Positions 25,627-35,209 are shown, numbered from the stretch's first letter. The stretch is DNA of 64,000 nucleotides from Flavobacteriales bacterium (GCA_020635855.1 JACJYZ010000002.1:1240001-1304000); one strand, 5' to 3'. Translations and numbers: made by a program. The notes: generated by a model from the sequence alone, not told the origin.

Positions 25627-26661
25627 TCAGCCCGGCAAGGTAGATAATTTCTTAAAGAAGGCCTGTGCCTTTTGCTGGATCTGGTCGGATTCCACCATGA
25701 AACCGTCATGCCCGTAAGTGGAATCAATGGTTTCAAGTGTGGCGTTGGGCATGTGGTCGGCCAGGTATTGTTGTTCTGAGACCGGGCACAGGATGTCACT
25801 GTTGATGCCCATGATGAGTGTTGGTGCGGTTATCGTTGCAAGCGTGGTTTCAATGGAAGCTCGGCCACGACCAAGGTTGTGACTGTCCATCGCATGGGTC
25901 AGCACCCAGTATGAATATGCATTATAGCGCTTGACCAGCTTATCTCCCTGGTAACGGAGATAAGAACTGGCCTTGAAGTTGTCCAGGCGGTCGTCATCAT
26001 CGGTCTGGGCCTGTTTGAATATCTCAAAGCTGCGGTAGGTCAGCATGCCGATGGCCCTGGCCAAAGATAAACCTTGCGCAGCGTCACCGATGTTCCCTTT
26101 TTTCCAGTTGGGGTCCAGTTCAATGGCCATCCGCTGTGTTTCATGAACACCAATGGCCCACGATGTTTCCTTTGCATTGGTGGCCAGCAGGATGTTGCAT
26201 CCGAACAGACCGGGTTCCATGCTGTTCCATTCCAATACCTGGTATCCACCCATGGAACCTCCGATGGCCGTATGGATTTTTCGGATACCCAGGTGGTCTT
26301 TCAGTAACCTGTGTGCATGAACGATATCCCTGATTGTAATGGGAGGAAAGGTGTCCAGGTAGGGTTGGCCCGTTTCAGGATTGAGGGAGGAAGGACCGGT
26401 GGTTCCGTAGCATGAGCCGAGGTTGTTGGCGCATACAATGAAATGCCGGCTCGGGTCAAGGAGTTTTCCTTCACCGAACAACACCGACCACCAGTCTGCC
26501 ACATCGGAATTGGCGGTCAGGTGATGCATGACCCAGATCACGTTGTTGCCCATGGCGTTTAGCTCGCCGTAGGTGTGATAGGCAATGTCGAGGGCCGGTA
26601 ACCGTCCTCCGCGTTCCAGCTCGAAAGTTTCGGCATGGTGATATGTTTGCGCCGGGTTCAT
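25627..26661 (-). CDS. metX: Homoserine O-acetyltransferase MetX
   Basis: This 344-residue alpha/beta hydrolase-fold enzyme acetylates homoserine with acetyl-CoA, the first committed step of methionine synthesis. The nucleophile elbow is AIGGSMGGYQVLEW, with Ser136. The other triad members lie in INSDILCPVSEQQ (Asp) and YGHDGFMVE (His). The NLGSCYGTTGPSS segment is also typical. Some enzymes of this family use succinyl-CoA instead, and I cannot separate the two here. It is divergent from osmC-metZ, whose second gene supplies the next step. Confidence 0.92.
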   Translation of the reverse strand: MNPAQTYHHAETFELERGGRLPALDIAYHTYGELNAMGNNVIWVMHHLTANSDVADWWSVLFGEGKLLDPSRHFIVCANNLGSCYGTTGPSSLNPETGQPYLDTFPPITIRDIVHAHRLLKDHLGIRKIHTAIGGSMGGYQVLEWNSMEPGLFGCNILLATNAKETSWAIGVHETQRMAIELDPNWKKGNIGDAAQGLSLARAIGMLTYRSFEIFKQAQTDDDDRLDNFKASSYLRYQGDKLVKRYNAYSYWVLTHAMDSHNLGRGRASIETTLATITAPTLIMGINSDILCPVSEQQYLADHMPNATLETIDSTYGHDGFMVESDQIQQKAQAFFKKLSTLPG

Positions 26662-26698
26662 GCAATTGCGATGGTAAAATAATACCTGTTTTGGGGCA

Positions 26699-26706
26699 CA
26701 AATATA
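26699..26706 (-). promoter_or_regulatory. -7 element TATATTTG before metX
   Basis: On the minus strand TATATTTG runs 26706-26699, 37 bases before the metX ATG. The leader is too short for a SAM riboswitch. No -33 TTG was found at the expected spacing. Confidence 0.5.
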
Positions 26707-26790
26707 AGCTTTGAAATGCTATCCGATTAGGAAACCACCCGTGAACTTTCTTCATAAGACCCGGATTCACACGGATGTGTTCAATAATCG

Positions 26791-26798
26791 TATCTTTG
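26791..26798 (+). promoter_or_regulatory. -7 element TATCTTTG before the osmC-like gene
   Basis: TATCTTTG matches TAnnTTTG exactly and ends 18 bases before the ATG at 26817. It is the likely promoter of the osmC-metZ pair and faces away from the metX promoter about 85 bases off. Confidence 0.6.
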
Positions 26799-26816
26799 GA
26801 GCCTTGATTTCCAGCC

Positions 26817-27254
26817 ATGAAAATTGAACTGAACAGACTAGATGACGCTTTCCGATTCAAAGCGACCAGCGAAGACGGAAACAGCATTATTATGGATGCC
26901 GGCCCCAACCTGGGCGCCCAGGGGAAAGGGGTTCGTCCCATGCAGACTTTGTTGATGGGATTGGGCGGTTGTAGCGGTATTGATATCGTTATGATTCTTA
27001 AAAAACAGCAACAGCAGATCGATGATTTTCACATGGAGATAGAAGGTGAACGGGAAGCTGGCAAAGAGCCCTCCCTGTGGAAGGAAGTTCATGTGAAGTT
27101 TTACCTGGATGGCCCGCTTGACCCACAAAAGGCGTGGCGTGCGGTCGACTTGTCAATGAATAAGTACTGCTCGGTCGCCAAAACACTGGAGGCCCACGCG
27201 CATATCACCTTTTCCGTATTTGTAAACAACCAGGAGGTTCACTCCGAAGCTTAG
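26817..27254 (+). CDS. OsmC-family peroxide reductase-like protein
   Basis: This 145-residue OsmC/Ohr-fold protein has both conserved redox cysteines: Cys52 in GLGGCSGIDIVMIL and Cys118 in NKYCSVAKTLE. OsmC proteins reduce organic hydroperoxides with thiol electrons. It is 4 bases upstream of metZ, which suggests a link between sulfur amino acid synthesis and thiol-based defence, though this is inference. Length and start are normal for the family. Confidence 0.9.
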   Translation: MKIELNRLDDAFRFKATSEDGNSIIMDAGPNLGAQGKGVRPMQTLLMGLGGCSGIDIVMILKKQQQQIDDFHMEIEGEREAGKEPSLWKEVHVKFYLDGPLDPQKAWRAVDLSMNKYCSVAKTLEAHAHITFSVFVNNQEVHSEA

Positions 27255-27258
27255 TGTT

Positions 27259-28437
27259 ATGAGTGATTTTCAAGAATTCGAAACCCTGGCCATCCGGAAC
27301 CAGGCAGAAAAAACCCAATTCAAGGAACATGCGGTACCTATGTTCCTCACCTCCAGCTTTACTTTCGATGATGCGGAAGAAATGCGCGCTGCTTTTGCAT
27401 CAGAGATAGATCGTAATATTTACAGTCGCTTCTCCAATCCCAACACTTCAGAGCTGGTAGAAAAAATGTGTGCCCTGGAAGAGGCGGAGGCGGGATTTGC
27501 ATTCGCTTCCGGTATGGCCGGGATCTTTGCGTCTTTCGCCGGTGTGCTGAAGGCAGGTGATCATATCGTGGCCTCACGATCCATCTTCGGTGCCATTCAT
27601 ACCATGCTCGCCAATGTTCTCTCACGATTTGGGATCACACATACCCTGGTGGATGCAGATAAACCACAGGCATGGGAAGCGGCCATTCAACCCAACACCC
27701 GGATGATTTTCCTGGAAACTCCTTCCAATCCCGGATTGGATATTGTTGACCTGGAGTGGGCGGGAAACCTGGCGGATAAGCACAACCTCATCCTGAATGT
27801 AGATAACTGTTTTGCTACGCCCTACCTGCAACGACCCATGGATTACGGAGCGCACATTGTTTCTCATTCTGCCACCAAGTATATCGACGGTCAGGGTCGT
27901 GTGATGGGAGGTGTGGTGGTGGGCCGCAAGCAATACATAGACGAGATCTACCAGTTTGCACGTACCACCGGCCCGTCCATGTCGCCTTTTAATGCATGGG
28001 TGCTGAGTAAGAGTTTGGAAACATTGGCTATTCGGATGGAAAGACATTGTTCCAATGCCCACAAGTTGGCAACCTGCCTGGACAGTCATCCCGAAGTAGA
28101 GTGGGTGCGGTATCCATTCCTGACTTCACACCCCCAGTATGAGATAGCGCAAAGGCAAATGAAATTGGGCGGCGGCATAGTGACTTTTCAGGTGAAGGGC
28201 GGACTTGAACGTGGAAAGAAATTCCTGGATGCGCTGGAAATGGCTTCGCTGACCGCCAACCTGGGCGACAGTCGTACGATAGCCACACATCCCGCATCTA
28301 CCACACATAGCAAACTTTCCGATGAAGAGCGTATGGCGGTGGGAATTACACCCGGACTCGTGCGTGTCTCCGTGGGGCTTGAGAACATCATAGATATCAT
28401 TAAGGATATCGAACAGGCCCTGGAACGTTCTAAGTAA
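27259..28437 (+). CDS. metZ: O-succinyl/O-acetylhomoserine sulfhydrylase (Cys/Met PLP family)
   Basis: This 392-residue enzyme of the cystathionine gamma-synthase family is PLP-dependent. The cofactor lysine is Lys207 in VSHSATKYIDGQGRVMGG. Other signatures are AFASGMAGIF and FLETPSNPGLDIVDL. It most resembles MetZ-type sulfhydrylases, which form homocysteine directly from acylated homoserine and sulfide. Given the divergent metX, the physiological substrate may be O-acetylhomoserine. It is co-transcribed with the osmC-like gene (4-base gap). Confidence 0.88.
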   Translation: MSDFQEFETLAIRNQAEKTQFKEHAVPMFLTSSFTFDDAEEMRAAFASEIDRNIYSRFSNPNTSELVEKMCALEEAEAGFAFASGMAGIFASFAGVLKAGDHIVASRSIFGAIHTMLANVLSRFGITHTLVDADKPQAWEAAIQPNTRMIFLETPSNPGLDIVDLEWAGNLADKHNLILNVDNCFATPYLQRPMDYGAHIVSHSATKYIDGQGRVMGGVVVGRKQYIDEIYQFARTTGPSMSPFNAWVLSKSLETLAIRMERHCSNAHKLATCLDSHPEVEWVRYPFLTSHPQYEIAQRQMKLGGGIVTFQVKGGLERGKKFLDALEMASLTANLGDSRTIATHPASTTHSKLSDEERMAVGITPGLVRVSVGLENIIDIIKDIEQALERSK

Positions 28438-28487
28438 GCAGGGTGTGGCACTTGCGCTGAAATCATTCAGGTAAATAAGGGAGAGCC

Positions 28488-29105
28488 ATGATAACCCTAG
28501 TCATTATCGTCATTACAGGACTGGTATCGGTTCAGGCATTTTCCAATCATGAGCTGTTTCTTAGGTTGCGTTTCAATGCCTATGTAACCCGCAATCAGAA
28601 ACAATGGTACCGACTTGGGTCATATGCATTGTTGCATGCAGATTGGATGCATCTGATCGTGAACATGTTCGTGCTCTATTCCTTCGGACAACAGGTAGAG
28701 TTGGAATATCGGGCTTACTTCGGTCCCATTGGCATGCTCTTTTATGTGTTGTTGTATACGAGTTCGGTGGTGATGTCCATCATTCCAAGCTATGAGCAAC
28801 AGAAGAACAATCCGGTTTACAACAGTGTGGGAGCGTCCGGTGCGGTATCTGCCGTGCTGTTTGCGCAGGTGTTGTTTGATCCGCTCGGCCAGGTTGCATT
28901 GTATGGGATCATTCCAATGCCTTCAATTCTTTTTGCGGTGGTTTACCTCGGGTATTCATGGTACATGGGTAAGCAAGGCCGCGATAACATCAACCACCAT
29001 GCTCATTTTTTCGGAGCTGTATATGGCATGCTGTTTACCGTGTTGTTGGATAAGCAGATAGCTGTTAACTTCTGGGAGCTGATCAAATACAAGTATTTCG
29101 GTTGA
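28488..29105 (+). CDS. Rhomboid-family intramembrane serine protease
   Basis: This 205-residue integral membrane protease has about six spans. The catalytic serine is Ser117 in VGASGAVSA, and the catalytic histidine is probably His173 in NHHAHFFGAVYG. The conserved HADWMHLIVNM in the first loop and second helix (residues 50-60) completes the rhomboid pattern. Such enzymes cleave membrane-anchored proteins within the bilayer, and the substrate is unknown. Its stop overlaps the TTG start of gmhB. Confidence 0.92.
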   Translation: MITLVIIVITGLVSVQAFSNHELFLRLRFNAYVTRNQKQWYRLGSYALLHADWMHLIVNMFVLYSFGQQVELEYRAYFGPIGMLFYVLLYTSSVVMSIIPSYEQQKNNPVYNSVGASGAVSAVLFAQVLFDPLGQVALYGIIPMPSILFAVVYLGYSWYMGKQGRDNINHHAHFFGAVYGMLFTVLLDKQIAVNFWELIKYKYFG

Positions 29106-29596
29106 AAAACAAAGCCATATTTCTGGACAGGGACGGCGTAATCAATAAAGAACGCGGAGCATATACCTACTTGCCGGAAGACTTTGAACTGAACCACGGA
29201 TTGCTGGAAAACCTATGGCGATTACAACGGGCGGGTTTCCTGTTGGTCGTGGTTAGCAACCAAAGTGGTATAGCTAAAGGCTTGTACAAGGAAGCGGACG
29301 CGTTGCGGCTGCATGAGATGTTTCTCGCAGCCTGCAGGGAAAAATCCATCGAAATAGCAGCGTTTTATTTTTGCCCGCATCACCCCGATTCCGGTCAATG
29401 TCTATGCCGCAAGCCCGGCTCGTTAATGATTGAAAAAGCCCTTGCACGTTTTGATGTGGATGCGGGTAAGTCTTTTCTTATTGGTGACCGTGAACGGGAT
29501 GTCCGGGCGGCTGAAGCGGTAGGGGTAAAGGGCATATTGGTGGCATCCAATGAAGATATCACGGCTGTTACAAACCGCATCCTTCAGGCGTCATGA
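29102..29596 (+). CDS. gmhB: HAD phosphatase, GmhB/histidinol-phosphatase type
   Basis: This 164-residue HAD-family phosphatase starts with the catalytic FLDRDGVIN (Asp9 nucleophile, Asp11). It continues with VVSNQSGIAKG and a zinc-binding loop CPHHPDSGQCLCRKPG that marks the GmhB/HisB-N subfamily. It closes with LIGDRERDVRAAEAVG. GmhB removes the 7-phosphate from heptose-1,7-bisphosphate in LPS core heptose synthesis. Without other heptose genes here a different sugar phosphate is possible. TTG is the likely start, overlapping the rhomboid stop (TTGA). Confidence 0.88.
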   Translation: MKNKAIFLDRDGVINKERGAYTYLPEDFELNHGLLENLWRLQRAGFLLVVVSNQSGIAKGLYKEADALRLHEMFLAACREKSIEIAAFYFCPHHPDSGQCLCRKPGSLMIEKALARFDVDAGKSFLIGDRERDVRAAEAVGVKGILVASNEDITAVTNRILQAS

Positions 29597-30420
29597 ACCC
29601 TTCCATTATTTTGGTAAATGGTGAAATCCGTTCTTCGGAAGAACCGGTGTTATCTTCCTTCAATCGCTCATTCCGTTATGGCGATGGTTTGTTTGAGACC
29701 ATGTATTGGTCTGATGGCAGGCTGTGGTTCGCAAATGATCATGTGGCCCGGTTGAATGAGGGTTTGGGCGTTCTTGAAATGACGCTGGAAAAATGTGGTG
29801 ATACGGCGTATTGGACGGAGCAGGTGAAGCTACTGACCGCTCGGGCAGGCCTGGAACGTGCCCGCATCCGGCTGCAGGTGTATCGCAATGAAGGTGGGTT
29901 ATATCTGCCAACGGAATATGCTGCATCATGGATCATGGAAGCAGGCCTTTTACCGGAGGTGCTGGTGCGAGAAAAAAGAAGGGTGATGGTTCTGGATGCA
30001 CAGGTGGATTCCGGCCCATTGTCTCATCTGAAAACATGCAATCGATTGCCACAAGTGTGGGCCGCGGTAAAAACCAGCAAAGGAGGATATGATGATGCTA
30101 TTCTGCTGAATGGGAAAGGACGGGTGGCGGAAGCCATTTCGTCGAATCTGTTTTTGGTTTGCGGGAATCGGTTGGTTACGCCTGCCATCGGTGAGGGTTG
30201 TGTAGCGGGTGTGATGCGCAAACAGGTATTGGTCTGGGGTAAGGAACTTGGAATGGAAACAGAGGAAAGGGGAGTGGTGCCGGATGAATTGTACGACGCA
30301 GATGAAATCTTTCTTACCAATGCCATTTCGGGCATTGTATCCGTACGCACATTGGTGAATCGATCTTACCGTGCCACGAAAGCGGATCTGATCCGGCAGC
30401 ACGGACTTTCGAACCGGTAA
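29593..30420 (+). CDS. Class IV PLP aminotransferase (PabC/IlvE/DAAT fold)
   Basis: This 275-residue fold-type IV PLP enzyme has SFRYGDGLFETM near residue 27, the PLP lysine Lys147 in SHLKTCNRLPQVWA, and the phosphate-binding LTNAISGIVSVR. The family contains 4-amino-4-deoxychorismate lyase, branched-chain and D-amino acid aminotransferases. The short length and the FETM motif lean toward PabC-like enzymes, but this is not decisive. It overlaps gmhB (ATGA) and ends at a strong terminator. Confidence 0.85.
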   Translation: MNPSIILVNGEIRSSEEPVLSSFNRSFRYGDGLFETMYWSDGRLWFANDHVARLNEGLGVLEMTLEKCGDTAYWTEQVKLLTARAGLERARIRLQVYRNEGGLYLPTEYAASWIMEAGLLPEVLVREKRRVMVLDAQVDSGPLSHLKTCNRLPQVWAAVKTSKGGYDDAILLNGKGRVAEAISSNLFLVCGNRLVTPAIGEGCVAGVMRKQVLVWGKELGMETEERGVVPDELYDADEIFLTNAISGIVSVRTLVNRSYRATKADLIRQHGLSNR

Positions 30421-30444
30421 TTCAATTCTGAAAGCATACAAATA

Positions 30445-30479
30445 AAAAACCCCTCCGTCACAATGACGGAGGGGTTTTT
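30445..30479. terminator. Bidirectional terminator between convergent operons
   Basis: AAAAACCCCTCCGTCA / TGACGGAGGGGTTTTT is a perfect 16-bp inverted repeat with a three-base loop. It serves the class IV aminotransferase on the plus strand and the large adhesin on the minus strand. Confidence 0.92.
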
Positions 30480-30505
30480 ATTATGTCAGGAGACATGATC
30501 CCGGA

Positions 30506-33500
30506 TTACTTCCGGAGTACCATCTTGCCTGTTTTCACCAGACCTGACTCAGTGATCAATTGGTACACATAGATGCCGTCGGGCAGGTTTTGTGCATCGA
30601 ATTGAGCCTGGTAGATGTATCCACCCTCAACGTCTTTGTTGAAGATCACCTGAACCTGCTGTCCGCTGATGTTGTAGACAGTGATGGTTGCGTGATCATC
30701 GTTGTCGATGTTGAAACGGATGGTGGTTTGCTGGCTGAAAGGATTCGGGAATACTTCCAGGTCGGCACCATTCTGGATACCTTCCCATACCATAGAGTTG
30801 GTTTGCTTTTCGTTCACGTAATCGCAATTGTGAACGTCGTTGCAGTAACCAAGCGCATCACCGTGGGCAAGGTGGTCGGCAACCGCATTTGGTGAAATGC
30901 ACAGTGTTTGGGTTTTGCCGTTGCCGCTTACATGGCAAACCATTACTTTGCCGCCTTCATACATGACAATGGCTTTACCACCTTTTTCGCAACGTACGTC
31001 AATTACGCAAACAGTGGCTGAATCTACTGCGGTGCAACCGTTTTCATCGGTTACTGTTACGTAGTATATCGAAGTTGCGGAAGGACATACATTGATGGAA
31101 GCAGTGGTTTCACCAGTACTCCAGCTGTAGGAGTATCCCGGTACACCACCTTGAGCAGAGGCGCTCAGGCTTGTGCAGCCATAAGGTTGGTAACCGTAGT
31201 ATACGGTACCATTGTTGCCTGCATCGGCCACCAGTTCTGAAGGCTCGGTGAGGGTGATGGACAATTCAACGCTTTGTCCGCTTGCATCGGTAACGGTCAG
31301 TTGGTAATCACCAGCTGACAGTCCGCTAACATCTGCAGTTGCAGCACCATTGCTCCATGCATAAGCGTAAGGCAGGCAACCGCCACCAACGGTGGTAGAG
31401 ATGCTGCCGTTGCTTCCGCCGTTGCAAGAGATGTTATAGCCATTGTAAGTCGGGCTGCTCAGAGAAGCAGTCAGCGTTTGTGGAGTAACAGTCACATTGA
31501 ATGAGCAGGAAGAAGCATTTCCTGAAGCATCGGTAGCTGTGTAGGTAACGGTGGTGGTTCCGAGCGGGAATTCATCGCCGCTGTTGTGTGTGCTGCTTAC
31601 AGCGTAAGAGCAATTGTCACCGGCTACCACATCACTCCATGATACCTGGGGATCGCAATCTTCCGGGGTAGAAACCACGGAGATGTCGCCCGGGCAGCTG
31701 ATGTAAGGAGCGGTGCTGTCAAGCACGGTAACGATTGACATGGCAGAAGCGTTGTTGCCGCTGTTGTCAGTGGCAGTCAGAACTGCAATGTTGGTACCTG
31801 TGTGACCGCAGGTGAATGCTGTTCTGTCAACAGACAGGCTAGCAATGCTGCAGTTGTCAGTGCTGCCGCCGTCTACATCGGCTGCGGTAATGGTGGCATT
31901 GCCTGTGGCATCGAGGTAGATGGTGATGTTCTGTGCAACAACAGCCGGTTTGGTAGAATCTCTAACGGTTACGGTGCCGCTTGCAGACGCAGTGTTTCCG
32001 CTAGGATCAGTGCCGGTCAGCACAACAGTGTTCGCACCAACATTGGCACAACCGAATGAGCTGTTGTCGATAGACAGGGAAACACCACAGTTGTCGCTCG
32101 AACCACCGTCTACGTCAGCAGCGGTAATGGTAGCATTGCCGGTAGCGTCAAGGAAGATGGTGATGTCCTGCGCAATAACAGCCGGTTTGGTGGAATCTCT
32201 AACGGTTACGGTGCCGCTTGCAGACGCAGTGTTTCCGCTTGGATCGGTGCCGGTCAGAACAACAGTGTTCGCACCCAGGTCAGCGCAACTGAATGTGCCG
32301 TTGTTGATAGACAGGGAAACACCGCAGTTGTCGCTTGAACCACCGTCTACGTCAGCAGCGGTAATGGTAGCATTGCCGGTAGCGTCAAGGAAGATGGTGA
32401 TGTCCTGCGCAATAACAGCCGGTTTGGTGGAATCTCTAACGGTTACGGTGCCGCTTGCAGACGCAGTGTTTCCGCTAGGATCAGTGCCGGTCAGCACAAC
32501 AGTGTTCGCACCAACATTGGCACAACCGAATGAGCTGTTATCGATAGACAGGGAAACACCGCAGTTGTCGCTTGAACCACCGTCTACGTCAGCAGCGGTG
32601 ATGGTAGCGTTGCCGGATCCGTTCAGGTACACAACGATGTTCTGGGCAACCACTTTGGGTGGCAGAGAGTCCAGAATGGTGATGGTGCCTTTACCGGAAG
32701 CGGCGTTGCCGTTGTTGTCGGTAGCGGTCAGAACAACTTCATTGTCGCCTACGTTTGCGCAGGTGAATGAACCGTTGTTGAGAACCAGGCTGGCGATGCC
32801 ACATGCGTCGCTAGAACCGCCGTCTACATCATTGGCTGTTACCGAAGCGTTGCCGGCAGCATCCAAATAGAAGGTGAGGTTCTGTGCAATCACAGTGGGA
32901 GGAGTAGAATCATTCACCGTAACAACTGCGTTGCAGGTGGATGTTTCGCCGTTCACATCTTCAACAGTCAGTACAACCGTGTTGGGGCCAACATTGCTGC
33001 AATTGAAAGAGGAATTGCTGATGGTCATGGAAGCCAGACCGCATTCAGCAGTGCTTCCGCCATCTACATCAGCCGCGGAAATGGTAGCGTTGCCGGTAGC
33101 ATCGAGGTAAACCGCAATGTTTTGGCAAACAGCCGAAGGACCTTGACAGCATTTGTTGAAATCGTCCTTCACAGTTACTGTTGCAGCGCAGGTAGAAGAG
33201 TTCCCGTTTACGTCTACAACAGTCAGGATCACCGTGTTGGCGCCCAGGCTTTCGCAAGAGAAGGTTGATTTGTTGATGCTGATGGAAGCGATGCCACAGT
33301 TGTCTGTGCTGCCGCCATCCACATCAGATGCATTGATGAATGCAAGGTGACTTGAATCCAGCTGAACAGTGATGTTCTTGCAAACAGCATTCGGTGCTTC
33401 GCCATCAGCCAATGTAACACCTGAAGTAGCGGAAGTGCAACCGGCTGCGTCTTTCACCATCAGGTCATAAGAGCCGAAGCCCAGGCCTGTGAAAGATGCG

Positions 33501-35209
33501 CTGGCACTATAGGTGGTGCCTCCATTGATTGAGTAGCTGATCGGAGCAACACCACCGGATACACCAGTAAAGGTGATGGAGCTGGAATTGCTGCTGTCGC
33601 ATACTGCAGAAGCGTAAGTGAAGGTAACCGTACCGCACTGCCAGGTTTTGGAACCATGGTTGCTGGTAAGGCTGCCGGTGGTGGCAACGATGTCGTCAGT
33701 GCCGCTCATGTTGCCGTTGTAGCAATAAGATGCTTCACCGCTTGCATTGGTGAATGCGAAACCTGAAACATTGTTGGCGCCGGTTACGGCAAAGTCAACA
33801 CGAACACCTGAAACGGGGTTGCCGTACTGGTCCAGAACCGTAGCGGTTACACAGTGCTGACCGCCAACAGTGGAAGTACCGCCATTCACGGGAGCAAGGG
33901 TAATTGAGCTTACGAAACCAATCGGGGCCAGTGACTGACCGCCGGGGTATCCGTAAGAATCGTAGTTACCGAAACCGTAGCTGTGTACACCGATCGGGTA
34001 GTTGCTGTTCAGGTTGTGTGTTCCGGCTGCAACGGTCAGTTGAGCTGCATAAAAGCCGCTGGCTCCGATGGCTGAGAAGCTACCGGCAGGGATCACACCA
34101 CCGTCAAGCGTTACATTACCGATTGCGATCTGAGGCACAACCAGGTTGATGAAGTGATAAGAGAAACCGCTTGCAGGTGTAGATACGGTGTAAGAACCCA
34201 GGAATTGCTCGTAGGGAGGGATCAACATCATGAAGGGATCCGCTACTGCTCCATCGCAGCTGCTGCCGCGTGCAAACTGAGCAACCAATACGGGTTTGTT
34301 TGAAGTGATCACCGCATTTGTAGCGATGGTCATTTCGTGTACCTGTCCTTTGTTCAGCGTAGCTACCGGTGCGCCGTTTACGGTTACGCTGGTGCTGTTC
34401 TGAGAAGCGAGGATACGGAAAACGTCACCGCCGCTGCGGTTTTTCAGGGGAGCGGAAACGAAGTTCTTACCCCATGCAGACAAAGGAGGCATTTGTTCTA
34501 CCAAGTGGTCACATGCATAGCAGGTGGTAGGTACGTTGGCGCAAACCACACTTCCGTAAACCGCTACGGGTTTGTCGGAGGTAATGGTGCTGCCACTCAT
34601 GTCTGCGCCATTTGTGCCACCCAATTGGTACACCTCGCCTTGGTTCAGGCTTACATTGAAGGCTACGCCAGCGGCGTGACCGCCAGCAGACGTGCTGGGA
34701 GTAACGGTGATGGTTGTAGCATTTTGTGTGGCTACAACAGTCATTTGCGAAGGATAGCTTGCGCTCAATCCTGTGTATGACATCACCATGTAGTCTGTAC
34801 CCAAAATGTCTGTAGGCATACCCAGATATGCATCTGTGGTATAGCTGATCTGGTTCAGACCGTAAATGGTTACTTCGTTGTTGGAAGTAACGTGGATTCC
34901 TTTGTTTTCAACACCGTTGGAAGTCATTACCTGGTTTGAAGCAGGAATGGAGACCGTTGTGGTAACACCAGGCGTGGTGGTGAATGAAGTGCTGAAGCCT
35001 GTACCGGGGATGTTCACATTTCCGCTTGAAGCGGTTTCAGAGCTGATGAACAACTGCAGTGGGCTGTTTGCCGTGTAGTTACGCGGGAATGCCAACCAGA
35101 AATCGTTCCCCTTGCTATCAGGCAATTGTGCCTGAGACAAAGTCGGTACGGCCATCACCGCCAGCATCACTGCACAGACGGTTTTGAAAAGCCAACTTAT
35201 TTTTTTCAT
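30506..35209 (-). CDS. Giant T9SS surface protein with HYR-like repeats
   Basis: This 1567-residue exported protein has a signal peptide at residues 1-27 (VCAVMLAVMAVPTLSQAQ). Domains in order: an IgGFc-binding-like N-terminal region (from GNDFWLAFPRNYTANSP, about residues 34-430), a Big_1/invasin-like Ig domain (VLDQYGNPVSGVRVDFAV), and a SprB-like segment. Seven HYR-like repeats of 79-85 residues follow, marked by ADVDGGSSDNCG, then a canonical HYR, two SprB/PKD-like segments and a short Cys-rich segment. The C-terminus is a type A T9SS sorting domain (EVFPNPFSQQTTI to GKMVLRK). A role in adhesion or surface coating is likely, and ligands are unknown. The small secreted gene upstream is in the same transcription unit. 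Confidence 0.88.
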   Translation of the reverse strand: MKKISWLFKTVCAVMLAVMAVPTLSQAQLPDSKGNDFWLAFPRNYTANSPLQLFISSETASSGNVNIPGTGFSTSFTTTPGVTTTVSIPASNQVMTSNGVENKGIHVTSNNEVTIYGLNQISYTTDAYLGMPTDILGTDYMVMSYTGLSASYPSQMTVVATQNATTITVTPSTSAGGHAAGVAFNVSLNQGEVYQLGGTNGADMSGSTITSDKPVAVYGSVVCANVPTTCYACDHLVEQMPPLSAWGKNFVSAPLKNRSGGDVFRILASQNSTSVTVNGAPVATLNKGQVHEMTIATNAVITSNKPVLVAQFARGSSCDGAVADPFMMLIPPYEQFLGSYTVSTPASGFSYHFINLVVPQIAIGNVTLDGGVIPAGSFSAIGASGFYAAQLTVAAGTHNLNSNYPIGVHSYGFGNYDSYGYPGGQSLAPIGFVSSITLAPVNGGTSTVGGQHCVTATVLDQYGNPVSGVRVDFAVTGANNVSGFAFTNASGEASYCYNGNMSGTDDIVATTGSLTSNHGSKTWQCGTVTFTYASAVCDSSNSSSITFTGVSGGVAPISYSINGGTTYSASASFTGLGFGSYDLMVKDAAGCTSATSGVTLADGEAPNAVCKNITVQLDSSHLAFINASDVDGGSTDNCGIASISINKSTFSCESLGANTVILTVVDVNGNSSTCAATVTVKDDFNKCCQGPSAVCQNIAVYLDATGNATISAADVDGGSTAECGLASMTISNSSFNCSNVGPNTVVLTVEDVNGETSTCNAVVTVNDSTPPTVIAQNLTFYLDAAGNASVTANDVDGGSSDACGIASLVLNNGSFTCANVGDNEVVLTATDNNGNAASGKGTITILDSLPPKVVAQNIVVYLNGSGNATITAADVDGGSSDNCGVSLSIDNSSFGCANVGANTVVLTGTDPSGNTASASGTVTVRDSTKPAVIAQDITIFLDATGNATITAADVDGGSSDNCGVSLSINNGTFSCADLGANTVVLTGTDPSGNTASASGTVTVRDSTKPAVIAQDITIFLDATGNATITAADVDGGSSDNCGVSLSIDNSSFGCANVGANTVVLTGTDPSGNTASASGTVTVRDSTKPAVVAQNITIYLDATGNATITAADVDGGSTDNCSIASLSVDRTAFTCGHTGTNIAVLTATDNSGNNASAMSIVTVLDSTAPYISCPGDISVVSTPEDCDPQVSWSDVVAGDNCSYAVSSTHNSGDEFPLGTTTVTYTATDASGNASSCSFNVTVTPQTLTASLSSPTYNGYNISCNGGSNGSISTTVGGGCLPYAYAWSNGAATADVSGLSAGDYQLTVTDASGQSVELSITLTEPSELVADAGNNGTVYYGYQPYGCTSLSASAQGGVPGYSYSWSTGETTASINVCPSATSIYYVTVTDENGCTAVDSATVCVIDVRCEKGGKAIVMYEGGKVMVCHVSGNGKTQTLCISPNAVADHLAHGDALGYCNDVHNCDYVNEKQTNSMVWEGIQNGADLEVFPNPFSQQTTIRFNIDNDDHATITVYNISGQQVQVIFNKDVEGGYIYQAQFDAQNLPDGIYVYQLITESGLVKTGKMVLRK
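31700..33385 (-). repeat. Seven tandem HYR-like repeat units, three nearly identical
   Basis: The coding sequence holds seven units of 79-85 codons. In the middle units the DNA repeats with an exact 237-bp period: the anchor ACCGTCTAC recurs at 32105, 32342 and 32579. The outer four units are diverged at the protein level, while the three middle units differ by only a few percent. This implies recent tandem duplication or conversion, and possible length variation between strains. Confidence 0.9.

Noticed and set aside
26662..26816. SAM riboswitch before metX
   Set aside because: The likely metX transcript has a leader of only about 30 bases and no riboswitch-like stems were seen.
31920..32870. 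316-codon open frame on the plus strand inside the giant adhesin
   Set aside because: It is the antisense shadow of the 237-bp repeats. It repeats the same period, has no start context or recognisable protein family, and the minus-strand frame has clear domains.
31700..33385. Possible CRISPR-like array from regular repeats
   Set aside because: The period is 237 bp, the repeats are coding and in frame, and there are no short identical repeats with unique spacers.
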